A stretch of 64,000 nt of DNA from Octadecabacter arcticus 238 (GCF_000155735.2 NC_020908.1:4587501-4651500); one strand, 5' to 3'; shown: positions 18,511-27,612, counted from the first letter of the stretch. A program made the numbers and translations. Notes: a model not told the origin generated them from the letters alone.

Positions 18511-19473
18511 TCAGGCCGGAACGTCCTGAGGCACAGCCGTTAGGCACAGCCGTTCGGCCACTGTCTGATCAGTAATAAGTACCGACACGGGCATCGCGGT
18601 CAGGGCCGCGCGGATGATGGGGACCTTGCGCCACCCCCCGGAGGCCAAGACAATGTGCCGCGTCGATGTCAGCTCGCGGTGATCGGCCGAAAGCACCAGA
18701 TCATTGACCGGGTGGTCCACCACCTGCCCAGCAGTATCGACGAAGCGGCATAAGATGTCTCCTACGGCCCCGGCCTGCTCAAGCGATACGATCTCAGCGC
18801 TGGATAACAGGCCATAACGCATGAAGGTGGAGTCCGGAGTCAGGTCCCCCACCGACAGGATTGCCATGTCCAGGCTGCGGGCACGCTCCTGCACCTCAGC
18901 GATGCCGGGATGGTGCAGAAGCGCCTCGCGGCTTCGGGTATCGGGCGCATAGACCGGAGCGGCCATCAGATAGCATTCGGCCGACAACCGGTCCGCCACC
19001 CGCCAGGCGAATTCCGAAGGGTTTACCCTTTGCACCCGAGTCAGCCCACCCAACAGGGAGATGACCTTGATGCCATCCGGCTCTTTCTGCTCGATGGCGG
19101 TCAGGGAGGCGTTGAGGGTATGGCCCCAGCCCAGTCCGATGGACATGTCCGCCCGCACTGCCCCAGAAATGAACTGCCCCAGCTCGCGGCCGATGATACG
19201 CGGAATGTCCTCCTGCTTCTGGGGGCTCGGGATAACAATTGCGCGTTCCAAGCGGAATTGCGCCTCAAGCTTGCGCTCAAGTTTGACGCAATCAGACATC
19301 TTCGACGAAACTTTGATCTGCACCGTGCCATCGGCGCGAGAGTTGGCAAGGATACGCAGCACCTTTGATCGGGTCAGCCCGACCAGTCCTGCGACCTCGT
19401 CTTGGGTCATGCCCTCGACATAATAGAGCCAGCTCACCCGAGTCTTAAGATTGTCAGAAAAGCTGTCGTTCAT
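18511..19473 (-). CDS. SorC-family sugar-binding transcriptional regulator
   Basis: A 320-residue regulator. The N-terminal helix-turn-helix is VEGMTQDEVAGLVGLTRSKVLRIL (about residues 19-42). The rest is the SorC effector domain, with family marks IGLGWGHTLNASL, VISLLGGL and VGDLTPDSTFMRYG. SorC regulators bind phosphorylated sugars or polyols; EryD of the erythritol locus is of this type. It lies 86 bp after the permease of the ribose-type transporter on the same strand, so it probably controls this cluster. The repeated ATGTTCA-type motifs upstream of the three transcription units are candidate targets. Confidence 0.87.
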   Translation of the reverse strand: MNDSFSDNLKTRVSWLYYVEGMTQDEVAGLVGLTRSKVLRILANSRADGTVQIKVSSKMSDCVKLERKLEAQFRLERAIVIPSPQKQEDIPRIIGRELGQFISGAVRADMSIGLGWGHTLNASLTAIEQKEPDGIKVISLLGGLTRVQRVNPSEFAWRVADRLSAECYLMAAPVYAPDTRSREALLHHPGIAEVQERARSLDMAILSVGDLTPDSTFMRYGLLSSAEIVSLEQAGAVGDILCRFVDTAGQVVDHPVNDLVLSADHRELTSTRHIVLASGGWRKVPIIRAALTAMPVSVLITDQTVAERLCLTAVPQDVPA

Positions 19474-19558
19474 TGCCTGTGGTCTCCATGCTGATACCTA
19501 GTACGGATTGTATCTGTTAGAGGCGAAGGATACCAGACGAGCCTTTCAGCTCCCTTCA

Positions 19559-20554
19559 TTATCGGCGCCGCAGCAGATCGACCAGCACCGCCACAAGAAT
19601 CACGCCGCCTACGATCACGCGCTGCCAAAAGCCCGAGACGTTCATCAGCACCGTGCCGTTTGCCAGCACCGCCAGCAAAAGTGCGCCCAGCATGGTTCCC
19701 ACAATGGAACCTTGCCCGCCGCGCAACGAAGTACCGCCGAGGATAGCTGCGGTGATCGCCCCCATTAGCCACCCCTCGCCGACCGAAGGCTGGCCTCCAT
19801 CCATGCGACTGGCATAAAGGATCCCTGCGAGGGCCGAAAATGCACCCGCCATGCCGAAGGCAATGAATTCAACCCGCCGTGCCCTTATGCCCGCCAATAT
19901 TGCCGCATCGCGGTTACCGCCCACGGCAAAGATATTACGCCCAAAACGAGTCTGGCTAAGCATCCAGATCAAAACCAACCCCACGACAAGGAATAGGACC
20001 ACAGGGAAGGGCACGCCCATGATCTCGCCTTGGCCGAAGATCGTGAAGGCAGGTCCGAGAGGGCGGATAGGGTAGCCCTTAGTGATCACAAGGGTCATGC
20101 CAGCGAAGATTTCCCAAGTGGCCAGGGTGACGATGAAGGGATTAAGCCTGAGTCCGGCCACAAAGATTCCGTTGATCGCTCCAAGAGAAAAGCCGAAGGC
20201 CATGGTGAAGGGAATGATCAGCCATGGATGAATCCCCCATTGGGTCAGCGCGATGGATCCGACAATGGCCGACAGGCCCGCAGTGGCCCCTACCGAAAGA
20301 TCAATTCCGCCGACCAGAAGTACAAGGGTCTGTCCCAACGCAAGAAGGCCGACAAAGGCCGCCTGACGTGCGACGACCGACATGTTGTAGGTAGACAGAA
20401 AGTTATCCGCCGCAATCGAGAGTGCCACAGTTAGCACGATCAGGGCAACCAGGATTCCGCTGGCCTCCCATTGCCAGAAACGGGTCACGGCAGAAGGTGC
20501 CTTGCGCGAGCGCGCGCCGGCAATCAATGAGTGTACGTCTTGCATGATGGTCAT
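19559..20554 (-). CDS. Ribose-type sugar ABC transporter permease
   Basis: A 331-residue inner-membrane permease of the RbsC/BPD_transp_2 family, with about nine or ten hydrophobic segments. Typical marks are LVLLVGGIDLSVGA (about 80-93), NPFIVTLATWEIFAGM and AILGGTSLRGGQGSI near the C-terminus. It forms the transmembrane pore with the ATPase 12 bp upstream; the cluster has a single permease gene, so a homodimer is likely. Confidence 0.92.
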   Translation of the reverse strand: MTIMQDVHSLIAGARSRKAPSAVTRFWQWEASGILVALIVLTVALSIAADNFLSTYNMSVVARQAAFVGLLALGQTLVLLVGGIDLSVGATAGLSAIVGSIALTQWGIHPWLIIPFTMAFGFSLGAINGIFVAGLRLNPFIVTLATWEIFAGMTLVITKGYPIRPLGPAFTIFGQGEIMGVPFPVVLFLVVGLVLIWMLSQTRFGRNIFAVGGNRDAAILAGIRARRVEFIAFGMAGAFSALAGILYASRMDGGQPSVGEGWLMGAITAAILGGTSLRGGQGSIVGTMLGALLLAVLANGTVLMNVSGFWQRVIVGGVILVAVLVDLLRRR

Positions 20555-20566
20555 CCTATACTTTGT

Positions 20567-22066
20567 TTAGCGTATCGCCAGTTCCAGCAGGCTTTCCTGC
20601 GTCGTGGTCTCATCCCGGACAACCGTGCCCTTCACCTTGCCGTCGTGCATCACGAGAATGCGGTCAGCGACGTCCAGCAGTTCTTCCATTTCCGACGAAA
20701 TCAGAATGATTGACAGCCCGCGTTCCTCAGTGAGGTTGCGCAGAACCGCCTGAATCTCCTGCTTGGCGTTGACGTCGATACCCCGTGTAGGTTCATCCAT
20801 GATCAGCACCTTGGCGTCGTGCATCAACCAACGGGCGATGATGAATTTCTGCTGATTGCCACCCGACAGGCTGGTGATCGGATCACGAAGATCATTGAAT
20901 TTGGCCTTCATCTGCGACGCCAGGGCCTCTACTTCGTCCATCATCTGGCGGTTGCGCAGGGTTAGCAATCCGCCAAAGCGGTCCAAAGAAGGCAGCGCCG
21001 TGTTTTCGGCGATTGACAACAGCGGAAAGATCCCCTCTTGCTTGCGCTCTTCAGGTAAGTAAATCAAGCCCGCGGCGATCGCGTCAACAGGACTTTTGAA
21101 ACGCGTTTTGACACCATCGATGCGGACCGTGCCGCGATCGGCACGGGTGGCGCCGAACAGGCTTTTCGCCATCTCGGTCCGTCCCGATCCGATCAGTCCG
21201 GACACGCCCAGGATCTCGCCTCGACGCAGGACAAACGATATGTCGTCGAACTCGCCAGCGCGGCTCATTCCTTCAACCTCAAGCACGGTGCGAGCGGATG
21301 ACAGATCACGCAGCCCTTGGGTGGCCGCCTTGGGCAGTCGACCCGCCATCATCTGCACCATTCGTGCCCGGCTGGCCTCGGCGGGGGTGATGGTCCCCAC
21401 GGTGGCACCATCGCGTAAGACGGTAATGCGGTGGGACAAGTCGCGCACCTCGTCCAGACGGTGCGAGATGTAAAACGCGGACCTCCCCTCGGCAGTAATC
21501 CGGTGTATATAGGCCATCAGCTTGTCCGTCTCGCGCACGGTCAGGGCAGCAGTGGGTTCGTCGAAGATGATCATCTGGGCACGGGTGGCTGTAGCGCGAG
21601 CGATTTGCACCAGCTGCTGCTGGGCCTTGGACAGATCAGACACCCGGGCACGCGGGTCGATGCTATCATCCACTTCGTGTAGGATCTCGGTCGCCGCCGC
21701 GCGGGTGGCGGCCCAATCCACCGCAAAGATACGGCCACGGTGGGCGCCCAGCAGGATGTTTTCGGCAACACTGAGGTCAGGTACCAGGTTGATCTCTTGG
21801 GGGGCGATGGCGATTCCAGCCCGCTGGGCGTCCACCGGCGCAGCAAAGCTGACTGGTTGACCATCCATCCACAGCTCTCCGGAACTGGGACACAACCGAC
21901 CGCAAATCACGTTCATCAATGTGGATTTGCCCGCCCCGTTTTCACCAATGATCGAATGCACCTCGCCGTGTTTCAGTGTCAGCGAAACCTCCGCAAGGGC
22001 CTGCACCGGACCGAAGGTCTTGGTGATGCCTCTGGCTTCGAAAAGGGGAGAGTCGGTTTGGGGCAT
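20567..22066 (-). CDS. Ribose-type sugar ABC transporter, double ATPase
   Basis: A 499-residue RbsA/MglA-type protein with two fused ATPase halves. The first half has GENGAGKST (Walker A), LSKAQQQ (signature) and MIIFDEPTAALT (Walker B). The second half has the usual degenerate Walker A (GLIGSGRTE), LSGGNQQ and VLIMDEPTRGID. The ATG at 22066 gives the family start MPQTDSPLFEARGITKTFG; the frame extends 64 codons further but that leader overlaps the preceding gene and is not ATPase-like. It lies between the binding protein and the permease. Confidence 0.93.
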   Translation of the reverse strand: MPQTDSPLFEARGITKTFGPVQALAEVSLTLKHGEVHSIIGENGAGKSTLMNVICGRLCPSSGELWMDGQPVSFAAPVDAQRAGIAIAPQEINLVPDLSVAENILLGAHRGRIFAVDWAATRAAATEILHEVDDSIDPRARVSDLSKAQQQLVQIARATATRAQMIIFDEPTAALTVRETDKLMAYIHRITAEGRSAFYISHRLDEVRDLSHRITVLRDGATVGTITPAEASRARMVQMMAGRLPKAATQGLRDLSSARTVLEVEGMSRAGEFDDISFVLRRGEILGVSGLIGSGRTEMAKSLFGATRADRGTVRIDGVKTRFKSPVDAIAAGLIYLPEERKQEGIFPLLSIAENTALPSLDRFGGLLTLRNRQMMDEVEALASQMKAKFNDLRDPITSLSGGNQQKFIIARWLMHDAKVLIMDEPTRGIDVNAKQEIQAVLRNLTEERGLSIILISSEMEELLDVADRILVMHDGKVKGTVVRDETTTQESLLELAIR

Positions 22067-22137
22067 GGCAAACTCACTGTGTGCGGGGGACGGTTGATCC
22101 GGGTACCGACAGAAATCGGCACCCGAAAAAGGCTCGT

Positions 22138-23088
22138 TTACTTGTCGACGCAATCCTCCTGGGTGAGAAACCGGGTTCCAGTGTCGTGGGCCATCGGATA
22201 GGTGTGGTTCTCGTTCATCGCGACAAGATACAGGATCGTCCAGTATCCCATGTCCCACTGTCGCTGCGCCTTTAGGGCGGAGATCACGCCACTGCAGACA
22301 AAATCCACCGCCTCGGGCAGGTCGTCCATTCCGACGATGACTATCTCGCCAGCCTTGCCGGCATTCTGCACCGCGCGCGCCGCGCCGATCGGATTCGACG
22401 CGTTCGAGCCAAAAATGCCGTCGATGTCAGGATGGGCCTGCAGCATGTTTTCGGTCAGGGTTATTGCCTGATCCAGGATGTCGTTGTCCGGCTGTTCAAA
22501 CACGATCTCCATCTCGGGATGCTGCGACAGGGCGTCCTTGAAACCCTCAATCCGCTCTACGTGGTCCGAAGCGGTCAGGCTGCCCGAGAGGATCGCGATC
22601 GTGCCTTCACCGCCCAGTTCTTCCGCCAGATACTCGCCCAGGTCATAGCCGTCCTGGACGCTGCTCTTGGGGCCAACGAAAGGAAAGGCATCGTCGCAGA
22701 ACGAGTTGAAGTTGATGACGTGCACCCCCGCTTTGACGGCCTCGTTCATCAATTGCACGTTAGTCACCCGGTCCAGACAAGCCACGGCGATGCCGTCGGG
22801 CTGGCGGCCGATGTTGGTCTCAATACGGCGGTTCTGATCGGCCACGTCGGCTTGGGGCGGCTGATCCCAGATCATCTCGATCTCGACACCGCGCTTGGCC
22901 ATTTCGTTGACGGCATACTCGGCTCCCGCTTGCACGACGTCGTACCAGGGATGGATCACTTTAGGGATGAAGACGAAGGTCAGCTTGTTCTCGATTGGGG
23001 TAATCAGGTCAGCCTGGTCCTGGGCGACGGCAGGCAGAGCCATCAGCCAGGCGGCGGTGAACAGCGCGGCGGTTGTTTTGAGTTTCAT
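22138..23088 (-). CDS. Sugar ABC transporter periplasmic binding protein
   Basis: A 316-residue peripls_BP_4-type solute-binding protein. The ATG at 23088 is preceded by AAGGAGAACCCT and opens a signal peptide (MKLKTTAALFTAAWLMALPA, cleavage near AVAQDQ). Motifs such as AVACLDRVTN, VHVINFNSFCDD and DGIFGSNASNPIGAARA are typical of ribose/galactose-type binding proteins. It is the first gene of the transporter operon. The ligand is unknown, but neighbouring polyol-type dehydrogenases and a PfkB kinase suggest a polyol or small sugar. Confidence 0.91.
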   Translation of the reverse strand: MKLKTTAALFTAAWLMALPAVAQDQADLITPIENKLTFVFIPKVIHPWYDVVQAGAEYAVNEMAKRGVEIEMIWDQPPQADVADQNRRIETNIGRQPDGIAVACLDRVTNVQLMNEAVKAGVHVINFNSFCDDAFPFVGPKSSVQDGYDLGEYLAEELGGEGTIAILSGSLTASDHVERIEGFKDALSQHPEMEIVFEQPDNDILDQAITLTENMLQAHPDIDGIFGSNASNPIGAARAVQNAGKAGEIVIVGMDDLPEAVDFVCSGVISALKAQRQWDMGYWTILYLVAMNENHTYPMAHDTGTRFLTQEDCVDK

Positions 23089-23120
23089 AGGGTTCTCCTT
23101 AGGTTTTAAAGGCATTTCTT

Positions 23121-23228
23121 ATTGAGTCGTCAGGTGGGTTCCGCCGCCCTCAGGGATCAAGGACACCAGCCAGCAAAGGCAGTCATAGTTATAGAATCAA
23201 GCCGAAGCATAATCGTAGAATATGCCAT
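23121..23228 (-). pseudogene. Vestige of a third PfkB kinase gene (5' end)
   Basis: On the minus strand an ATG at 23228 follows AGGAGAGG. Shifted by frame, the next codons read FYDYASA*FYNYDCLCWL then IPEGGGTH, which aligns with FDYASVGFYTYDCLGW...PPGGGTY of the intact kinases. There is a frameshift after the start and a TGA inside. Only about 35 codons survive. It sits directly upstream of the ABC operon in the same direction, so the ancestral operon probably began with this kinase. Confidence 0.65.
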
Positions 23229-23473
23229 TTCCTCTCCTGTTGAGCTTAAATTTACGTACATTTATCTTAAAGGCAAGATATTTGTTTGATAAAAAACTGC
23301 ACGTAATCGAATTAGATACGCCCCAAATCCACACATAAAGCCGTTAATACTATGCTTCATAACAATTATTTACAAAATAATCATTTCCATTAATGTGAAC
23401 ATTTTTTCACCTGCTGTGCTTTTTGTTTAAGAGGCACTGTCAAGCTGTCGGCGATCTTCGCAACGATAGCCGG
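23229..23473. promoter_or_regulatory. AT-rich promoter region of the sugar ABC operon
   Basis: Very AT-rich; it contains TTAATGTGAACATTTTTTC near 23390 and ACGTACATTTATCTT near 23252, both related to the motifs near 3810 and 15350. It must drive the vestigial kinase and the transporter operon on the minus strand. No gene is seen in it. Confidence 0.4.
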
Positions 23474-23502
23474 TGTCATTGTACCCTAATTAATCAGATT
23501 CT
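23474..23502 (+). repeat. Left terminal repeat of a TniQ-type transposon
   Basis: A 29-bp sequence beginning TGTCATTGTACCCTAATTAA. It recurs inverted at 47070-47098 with one mismatch. TGTC/TGT-type ends are typical of Tn5053/Tn7-like transposons, and a tniQ gene lies just inside the inverted copy. IS30 element A begins 13 bp inside this end. The outer flanks GCCGG and GCGGC are not a perfect 5-bp duplication. Confidence 0.65.
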
Positions 23503-23515
23503 GCGTATTGAAGTG

Positions 23516-24586
23516 CGCGGATTCAACTTGCCAGTGCAACATGCTGTTTGGGCCCTAGGAATAGCTGATTTGGCGTTTTAAAGCCAAGGCATTTTCTGGG
23601 CCGGCTGTTAATCTTTTCGATGATCTTAGCCACGTCCTCATCACTCAGATCATCAATATCTTTTCCCTTTGGGATGTATTGCCGGATCAGACCATTGGTG
23701 TTTTCGTTGAGGCCCCGCTCCCAGGAGTAATAGGGGTGCGCGAAGAAACCCTCGGCAGTCAGCTCGCGGGCAATCTCTTCATGGTAAGCAAATTCTCTGC
23801 CATTGTAGTAGGTCAAGGTGAGAACCCTTTCCTGATGGGGCTTAAGGTGTTCACAGATAGCATCCGTGACAGCCCGCGCTGTTTTATTGACTGCCTTTAG
23901 GCAAGGGTAAATCGCGTCTTGCGCTCAACCAGTGTCACAAGGACAGAGTGTCCCTGCTTGCCGATCATGGTATCTGCTTCCCAATCCCCAACGCGGCTGC
24001 GCAGGTCGACGATTGCAGGGCGTTTCTCAATGGATACTCTATTCTTGATCTGACCGCGCCGCTCGGTACTGCCATAGCGCTTGCGCCGTTGCTTTTGAGA
24101 TCTCAGATGGGTGTGAAGGTCGCCACCGTTACGCTTGTCTGCATAGAGATGCTGGTAGATCCATTCTGGGCTGACGCTTGGCTCACCAATATCTTTCAGA
24201 TGACCTGTAATCTGCTCGGGGCTCAATTCCTCCCGGATCATCTTTTCAATCCCAGTCCACGCCGCATCCGAGATACGGGTCCGGCAAATTTGTGCCTGCC
24301 GTGAGCAAGCCAGACGATGCGCCTGCTTGGGGCGATATCCGCGCAGGCCTGTGTTGCGCGTAAATTCCCACGAAATCGTCGATTTGTTCACGCCGATCTG
24401 ATCCGCAATGGCATATTGCTTCAAACCTGCTTTCTTCAACGCATAAACTTGGTTACGCTGTCCCTCAGTGAGGCGGTGATAGGCTCGCATTTGAGTTCCT
24501 TTACTTTAGACGGTGAGAAGCACTTGGGCATCGCTGCCTCACGCATCATACCGTGGGTAAAGTTGCACTGGCGAGTTGAATCCGCG
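23516..24586 (-). mobile_element. IS30-family element A
   Basis: A 1071-bp element with 25-bp inverted repeats, CGCGGATTCAACTTGCCAGT... at 23516-23540 and its near-perfect complement at 24562-24586. It has one transposase gene on the minus strand, now broken. Confidence 0.87.
23523..24490 (-). pseudogene. IS30-family transposase, frameshifted
   Basis: The start at 24490 gives MRAYHRLTEGQRNQVYALK with the helix-turn-helix, then VGDWEADTMIG with the first catalytic Asp. The frame stops at 23897 after VERKTRFTLA; the continuation (KAVNKTARAVTDA) is in another frame, fitting a one-base loss. In the second part the DNG motif with the second Asp reads YYNGREFAYH, so Asp has become Tyr. The final Glu (LNENTNGLIRQYIPKG) remains. 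Two independent defects show it is inactive. Confidence 0.87.
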
Positions 24587-24715
24587 GGGCTTATACGAAT
24601 AGGCTGTAAATATTATCCACCCAAATAACCACCTTTTGAGCCGTGCTGCGCTCCTTTTTGGCACTGGATGGGGACGTGCAGGTGAGCGGTAGGGTATCCA
24701 GTCTAAGGATTTTAG

Positions 24716-25219
24716 CTATTCAATATAAGGGATAAGACCCCTTGCATAAGCCTCCTCTTGCACTTCGAGGGGCAGTTCACGAGCATCAACAATCAAACCG
24801 TTGAATGAGATAAGCCACACCGTGTCATTTTCGGCGACAAGGCTTGGGAGCATCCAGTCATGCACCAATTGGTGCATCTTCAAAGCTTCCCTCACGGTCT
24901 TCGCTTTGTTTCCTGCGGTGCTTGAGGCAATACCAAAAAGCCCACTTAGATCAGCCATCGCCATATATGGAGAAGTTGACTTATCACTGAGGTAATTCAC
25001 CTGCCCTAGGGCATACAAAATAGCACAAGCCCATGTCTGGGATTTTCCTGAAGCGAGAGGTGTGGGGCGTTTGCGGTAAAGCCCCGCTACGGCATATCTC
25101 GCCAGTCCCAAATATTCGTGATTAAGGTGCTTTTCACAAAAATCGTCAGTTATTGCGATCATACTAGCGTAGTCGTCTTCAAAAGCCTTCGGTACATTTG
25201 TGGACTTTTTCACTACCAT
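24716..25219 (-). CDS. DUF6398-like protein
   Basis: A 167-residue protein whose core (FCEKHLNHEYLGLARYAVAG, then RKRPTPLASGKSQTWACAILYALGQVN, then ADLSGLFGIASSTAGNKAK) resembles the DUF6398 family. The last stretch looks like a helix-turn-helix, so nucleic-acid binding is possible. No function is known to me. It lies inside the plasmid/transposon-derived region between IS30-A and an IS256 copy, with no operon partner. Confidence 0.6.
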   Translation of the reverse strand: MVVKKSTNVPKAFEDDYASMIAITDDFCEKHLNHEYLGLARYAVAGLYRKRPTPLASGKSQTWACAILYALGQVNYLSDKSTSPYMAMADLSGLFGIASSTAGNKAKTVREALKMHQLVHDWMLPSLVAENDTVWLISFNGLIVDARELPLEVQEEAYARGLIPYIE

Positions 25220-25411
25220 CGCTTGATCCCTTTCGAAGACTGGCTTGTCTCACCGTGTTTTCGCAGGCCGTGAATAGCTTGGCAATCGTCTTGCTACTTT
25301 TCGGAATTCCACGCGCCTTGCTCTGATTGACGCTGCCACAAACCCTGTTCAAAACCTTTGGGGTTGTTGAACGTTTTTGGCGATGTTGTGAAAGCAGCCA
25401 GAACAGACCCA

Positions 25412-25446
25412 TATAGGGGTCACTTTGGGTAGGGGGCAGGATCGTA
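25412..25446 (+). repeat. Inverted-repeat end carrying GGGGGCAGGATCGTA
   Basis: CATATAGGGGTC, about ten variable bases, then AGGGGGCAGGATCGTA. A similar sequence lies inverted at 27282-27317 and a third in direct orientation at about 42645-42686, next to serine-recombinase remnants. The first two enclose IS256 copy 2 and a small membrane-protein gene, so they may be the ends of an unidentified or decayed element. The rest of 25220-25411 shows no gene to me. Confidence 0.45.
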
Positions 25447-25500
25447 TCACAAGAAATCCCAGGCGCCGACGTTCTTGCTAGCCTAGAACAAGATGATTCT

Positions 25501-26887
25501 GAGTTATTGTCAAATCTGGTGTTTGAGTATTGTTGGTCATGCGGTGATCTGGTCGGGGTTTGTGGTTTCGATTCCGTCTTTGAACGTGACGCCTGTGATG
25601 ACTTTTGCGAGGTAGTCAAAGCCGCGTAGCTTCCTCCAATTTTGCTCAGCACATTGCCCCAGTTTGAACATCATGTGCAGCATGCCATCGCGTGACAGGC
25701 AGCCCTTTGAACGCTTGGTACGATGCCGGATCGTCGCGAAGGCCGATTCAATTGGATTGCTAGTGCGGATGCTTTGCCAATGCTGCGCCGGGAAGTCGAA
25801 GAATGCCATGAGTTCCTCACGATCTTTTTGCAGGCATAGTGTGGCCTTGGGGTATTTGGGTTCGTAGGTTTTGATGAACAGATCGAACGCCTTTTCTGCA
25901 TCGACTTTGGTCTCGGCCTGCCAGATGTCGTGCAGCGCGGCCTTGGCTTTTGGCTGAGACAGCTTGGGTAAACAATTGAGCACGTTCATCGTTTTGTGTT
26001 GCCAACAGCGTTGATGGCGGGTCTCAGGATAGACTTCGTCCATGGCCGCCCAAAACCCCATGGCACCGTCCCCGATGGCCAGTTTGGGCGCATTCATGCC
26101 TCGGCTTTTGAGGTTAAGCAGAACCTCGCGCCAGCTCTGCGTGGACTCGCGCACCCCATCCTCAATTGCCAGAAATCGCTTCTTGCCACGGGCAGTTACC
26201 CCAATAATAACAAGGGCACAGAGCTTGTCATCCTCGCCCCGAAGGCCGCTGTGAACGCCGTCGGCCCAGATATAGACGATGGGCTCGTCATCTAACTCAG
26301 CGCCTTTCCAAGCCTCGTATTCATTGGCCCAATCGCGTTTTAAACGCGAAACCGTATTAGCCGACAAGCCAACGGCATCTGGGCCCAGAAGAACCTTGAG
26401 GGCGGGAGCCATCTCGCCGCTGGAGATCCCTTTGAGGTAAAGCCATGGCAAGGCCGCTTCCAGCGTCTTCGTGCGGCGCACATAGGGCGGCACCAGGGCA
26501 GACCGGAATGTCACCAGTGTGCCGTCCTTGGACCGAACCTTTGGAATGCGCACGCTCACAGGGCCAATGCCCGTTTGAAACGGGCGGGCCGGATGATGTC
26601 CATTACGCACGACTGCCGCGTGACCGGCATCGGTGCGTAAGCCGGTAAATTGCGCCAAATAACTGACAAGCTCAGCCTCAACTGCTGTCGCGATCAATTG
26701 TTGTGCTCCCGTTTTCAGCAACTCCGTCAACGCGTCCGTCATCTCGTCTCGACGCGCAAAATCAACAATGTTAGTAGTTCCCATGGTGGTGTATCTCCTT
26801 TGGTTGGGCTGCTGTCTTCCAACAACAATTCAACCAGATACGCCGCCAACCTTCAAACCACTCAAACACCAGATTCAGTCATAGCTC
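25501..26887 (-). mobile_element. IS256-family element, copy 2
   Basis: A 1387-bp copy in inverse orientation to copies 1, 3 and 4. The flanks ATGATTCT (left) and AAGATTCT (right) look like an 8-bp target duplication with one mismatch, suggesting an older insertion than the others. Confidence 0.93.
25537..26784 (-). CDS. IS256-family transposase (intact)
   Basis: 415 residues. The first catalytic Asp (YIWADG, residue 175) is present, so this copy may be active. It differs from copies 1 and 3 at residue 90 (Leu instead of Pro), a variant it shares with the copy at 40286, which hints that these two are closest relatives. Confidence 0.93.
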   Translation of the reverse strand: MGTTNIVDFARRDEMTDALTELLKTGAQQLIATAVEAELVSYLAQFTGLRTDAGHAAVVRNGHHPARPFQTGIGPVSVRIPKVRSKDGTLVTFRSALVPPYVRRTKTLEAALPWLYLKGISSGEMAPALKVLLGPDAVGLSANTVSRLKRDWANEYEAWKGAELDDEPIVYIWADGVHSGLRGEDDKLCALVIIGVTARGKKRFLAIEDGVRESTQSWREVLLNLKSRGMNAPKLAIGDGAMGFWAAMDEVYPETRHQRCWQHKTMNVLNCLPKLSQPKAKAALHDIWQAETKVDAEKAFDLFIKTYEPKYPKATLCLQKDREELMAFFDFPAQHWQSIRTSNPIESAFATIRHRTKRSKGCLSRDGMLHMMFKLGQCAEQNWRKLRGFDYLAKVITGVTFKDGIETTNPDQITA

Positions 26888-26995
26888 CAAGATTCTGCAA
26901 AGCCAGCGCCAAACCCGAAGGGGTGACGCGCTTTTCATGAACTTTGTAATTCTGCTATAGCTGCGTTTAAGCATCTGACCGAAAGAAATCGATCT

Positions 26996-27262
26996 ATGAC
27001 CACTTACTATATTGCCGCTGCGACGATCCTTTTTATGACCGCAATCTGCTTTGTGGCCGCCTGGATATACGGCTATCGTGCCAGACGCGACCATACCGCT
27101 GCCGACTACGAAGACAGATACGGCCTCGAAGGTATGCGCTTACGCGCAAGCCGTGAGGCCAATCTGAATATGCGCGAAAACTTCTTGCGCGGTGGCTGGG
27201 GCTTGGTTGTCGTCGCTGGGGCCTACATGATATATCTCGCTATATGGGGTCCGTTCCGGTAG
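26996..27262 (+). CDS. Small membrane protein of unknown function
   Basis: An 88-residue protein with two hydrophobic segments: about residues 5-26 (IAAATILFMTAICFVAAWIY) and 69-86 (WGLVVVAGAYMIYLAIW). The charged middle (RARRDHTAADYEDRYGLEG) would form a loop. The ATG at 26996 follows a poor ribosome site. It has no recognisable family and lies between IS256 copy 2 and an inverted repeat, so it may be cargo of a decayed element. Confidence 0.5.
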   Translation: MTTYYIAAATILFMTAICFVAAWIYGYRARRDHTAADYEDRYGLEGMRLRASREANLNMRENFLRGGWGLVVVAGAYMIYLAIWGPFR

Positions 27263-27281
27263 TGGAGCATGAACTCCTAGC

Positions 27282-27317
27282 GTACGATCCTGCCCCCTCC
27301 AGTATCAGACCCCATAT
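27282..27317 (-). repeat. Inverted partner of the 25412 repeat
   Basis: TACGATCCTGCCCCCT then, after a variable stretch, GACCCCATATG: the complement of the 25412-25446 sequence with internal differences. The following 27318-27540 holds a hairpin (GGCGGATATATAGTCCGCC near 27324) but no recognisable gene. Confidence 0.42.
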
Positions 27318-27612
27318 GCAGGGTATGGCGGATATATAGTCCGCCGAACTATAACGCTAACATGATGCTTTTGTTTATAAAATAAAGACACCAAAGCCTA
27401 CACACCACATTCCAAACCACTGTCCGCCATATTTTTGGCGAAAATGAACGTTTTTGACTTCCAGCAATGAGGATAGGTCACCAGCACCTCAGTATGGAAG
27501 CCAGCTAAGATCAGGCCGTTGATGAGCCTGCGGGTGTCATTGATAGCCTCTATTGTCGACCTTGAGGCGGAGGGGGCTATATTGCGACTTGTACCATGCT
27601 TGTAGGACTTCC

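Noticed and set aside
22067..22258. 64-codon N-terminal extension of the sugar ABC double ATPase
   Set aside because: It overlaps the binding-protein gene region and is not ATPase-like; the ATG at 22066 fits the family start.
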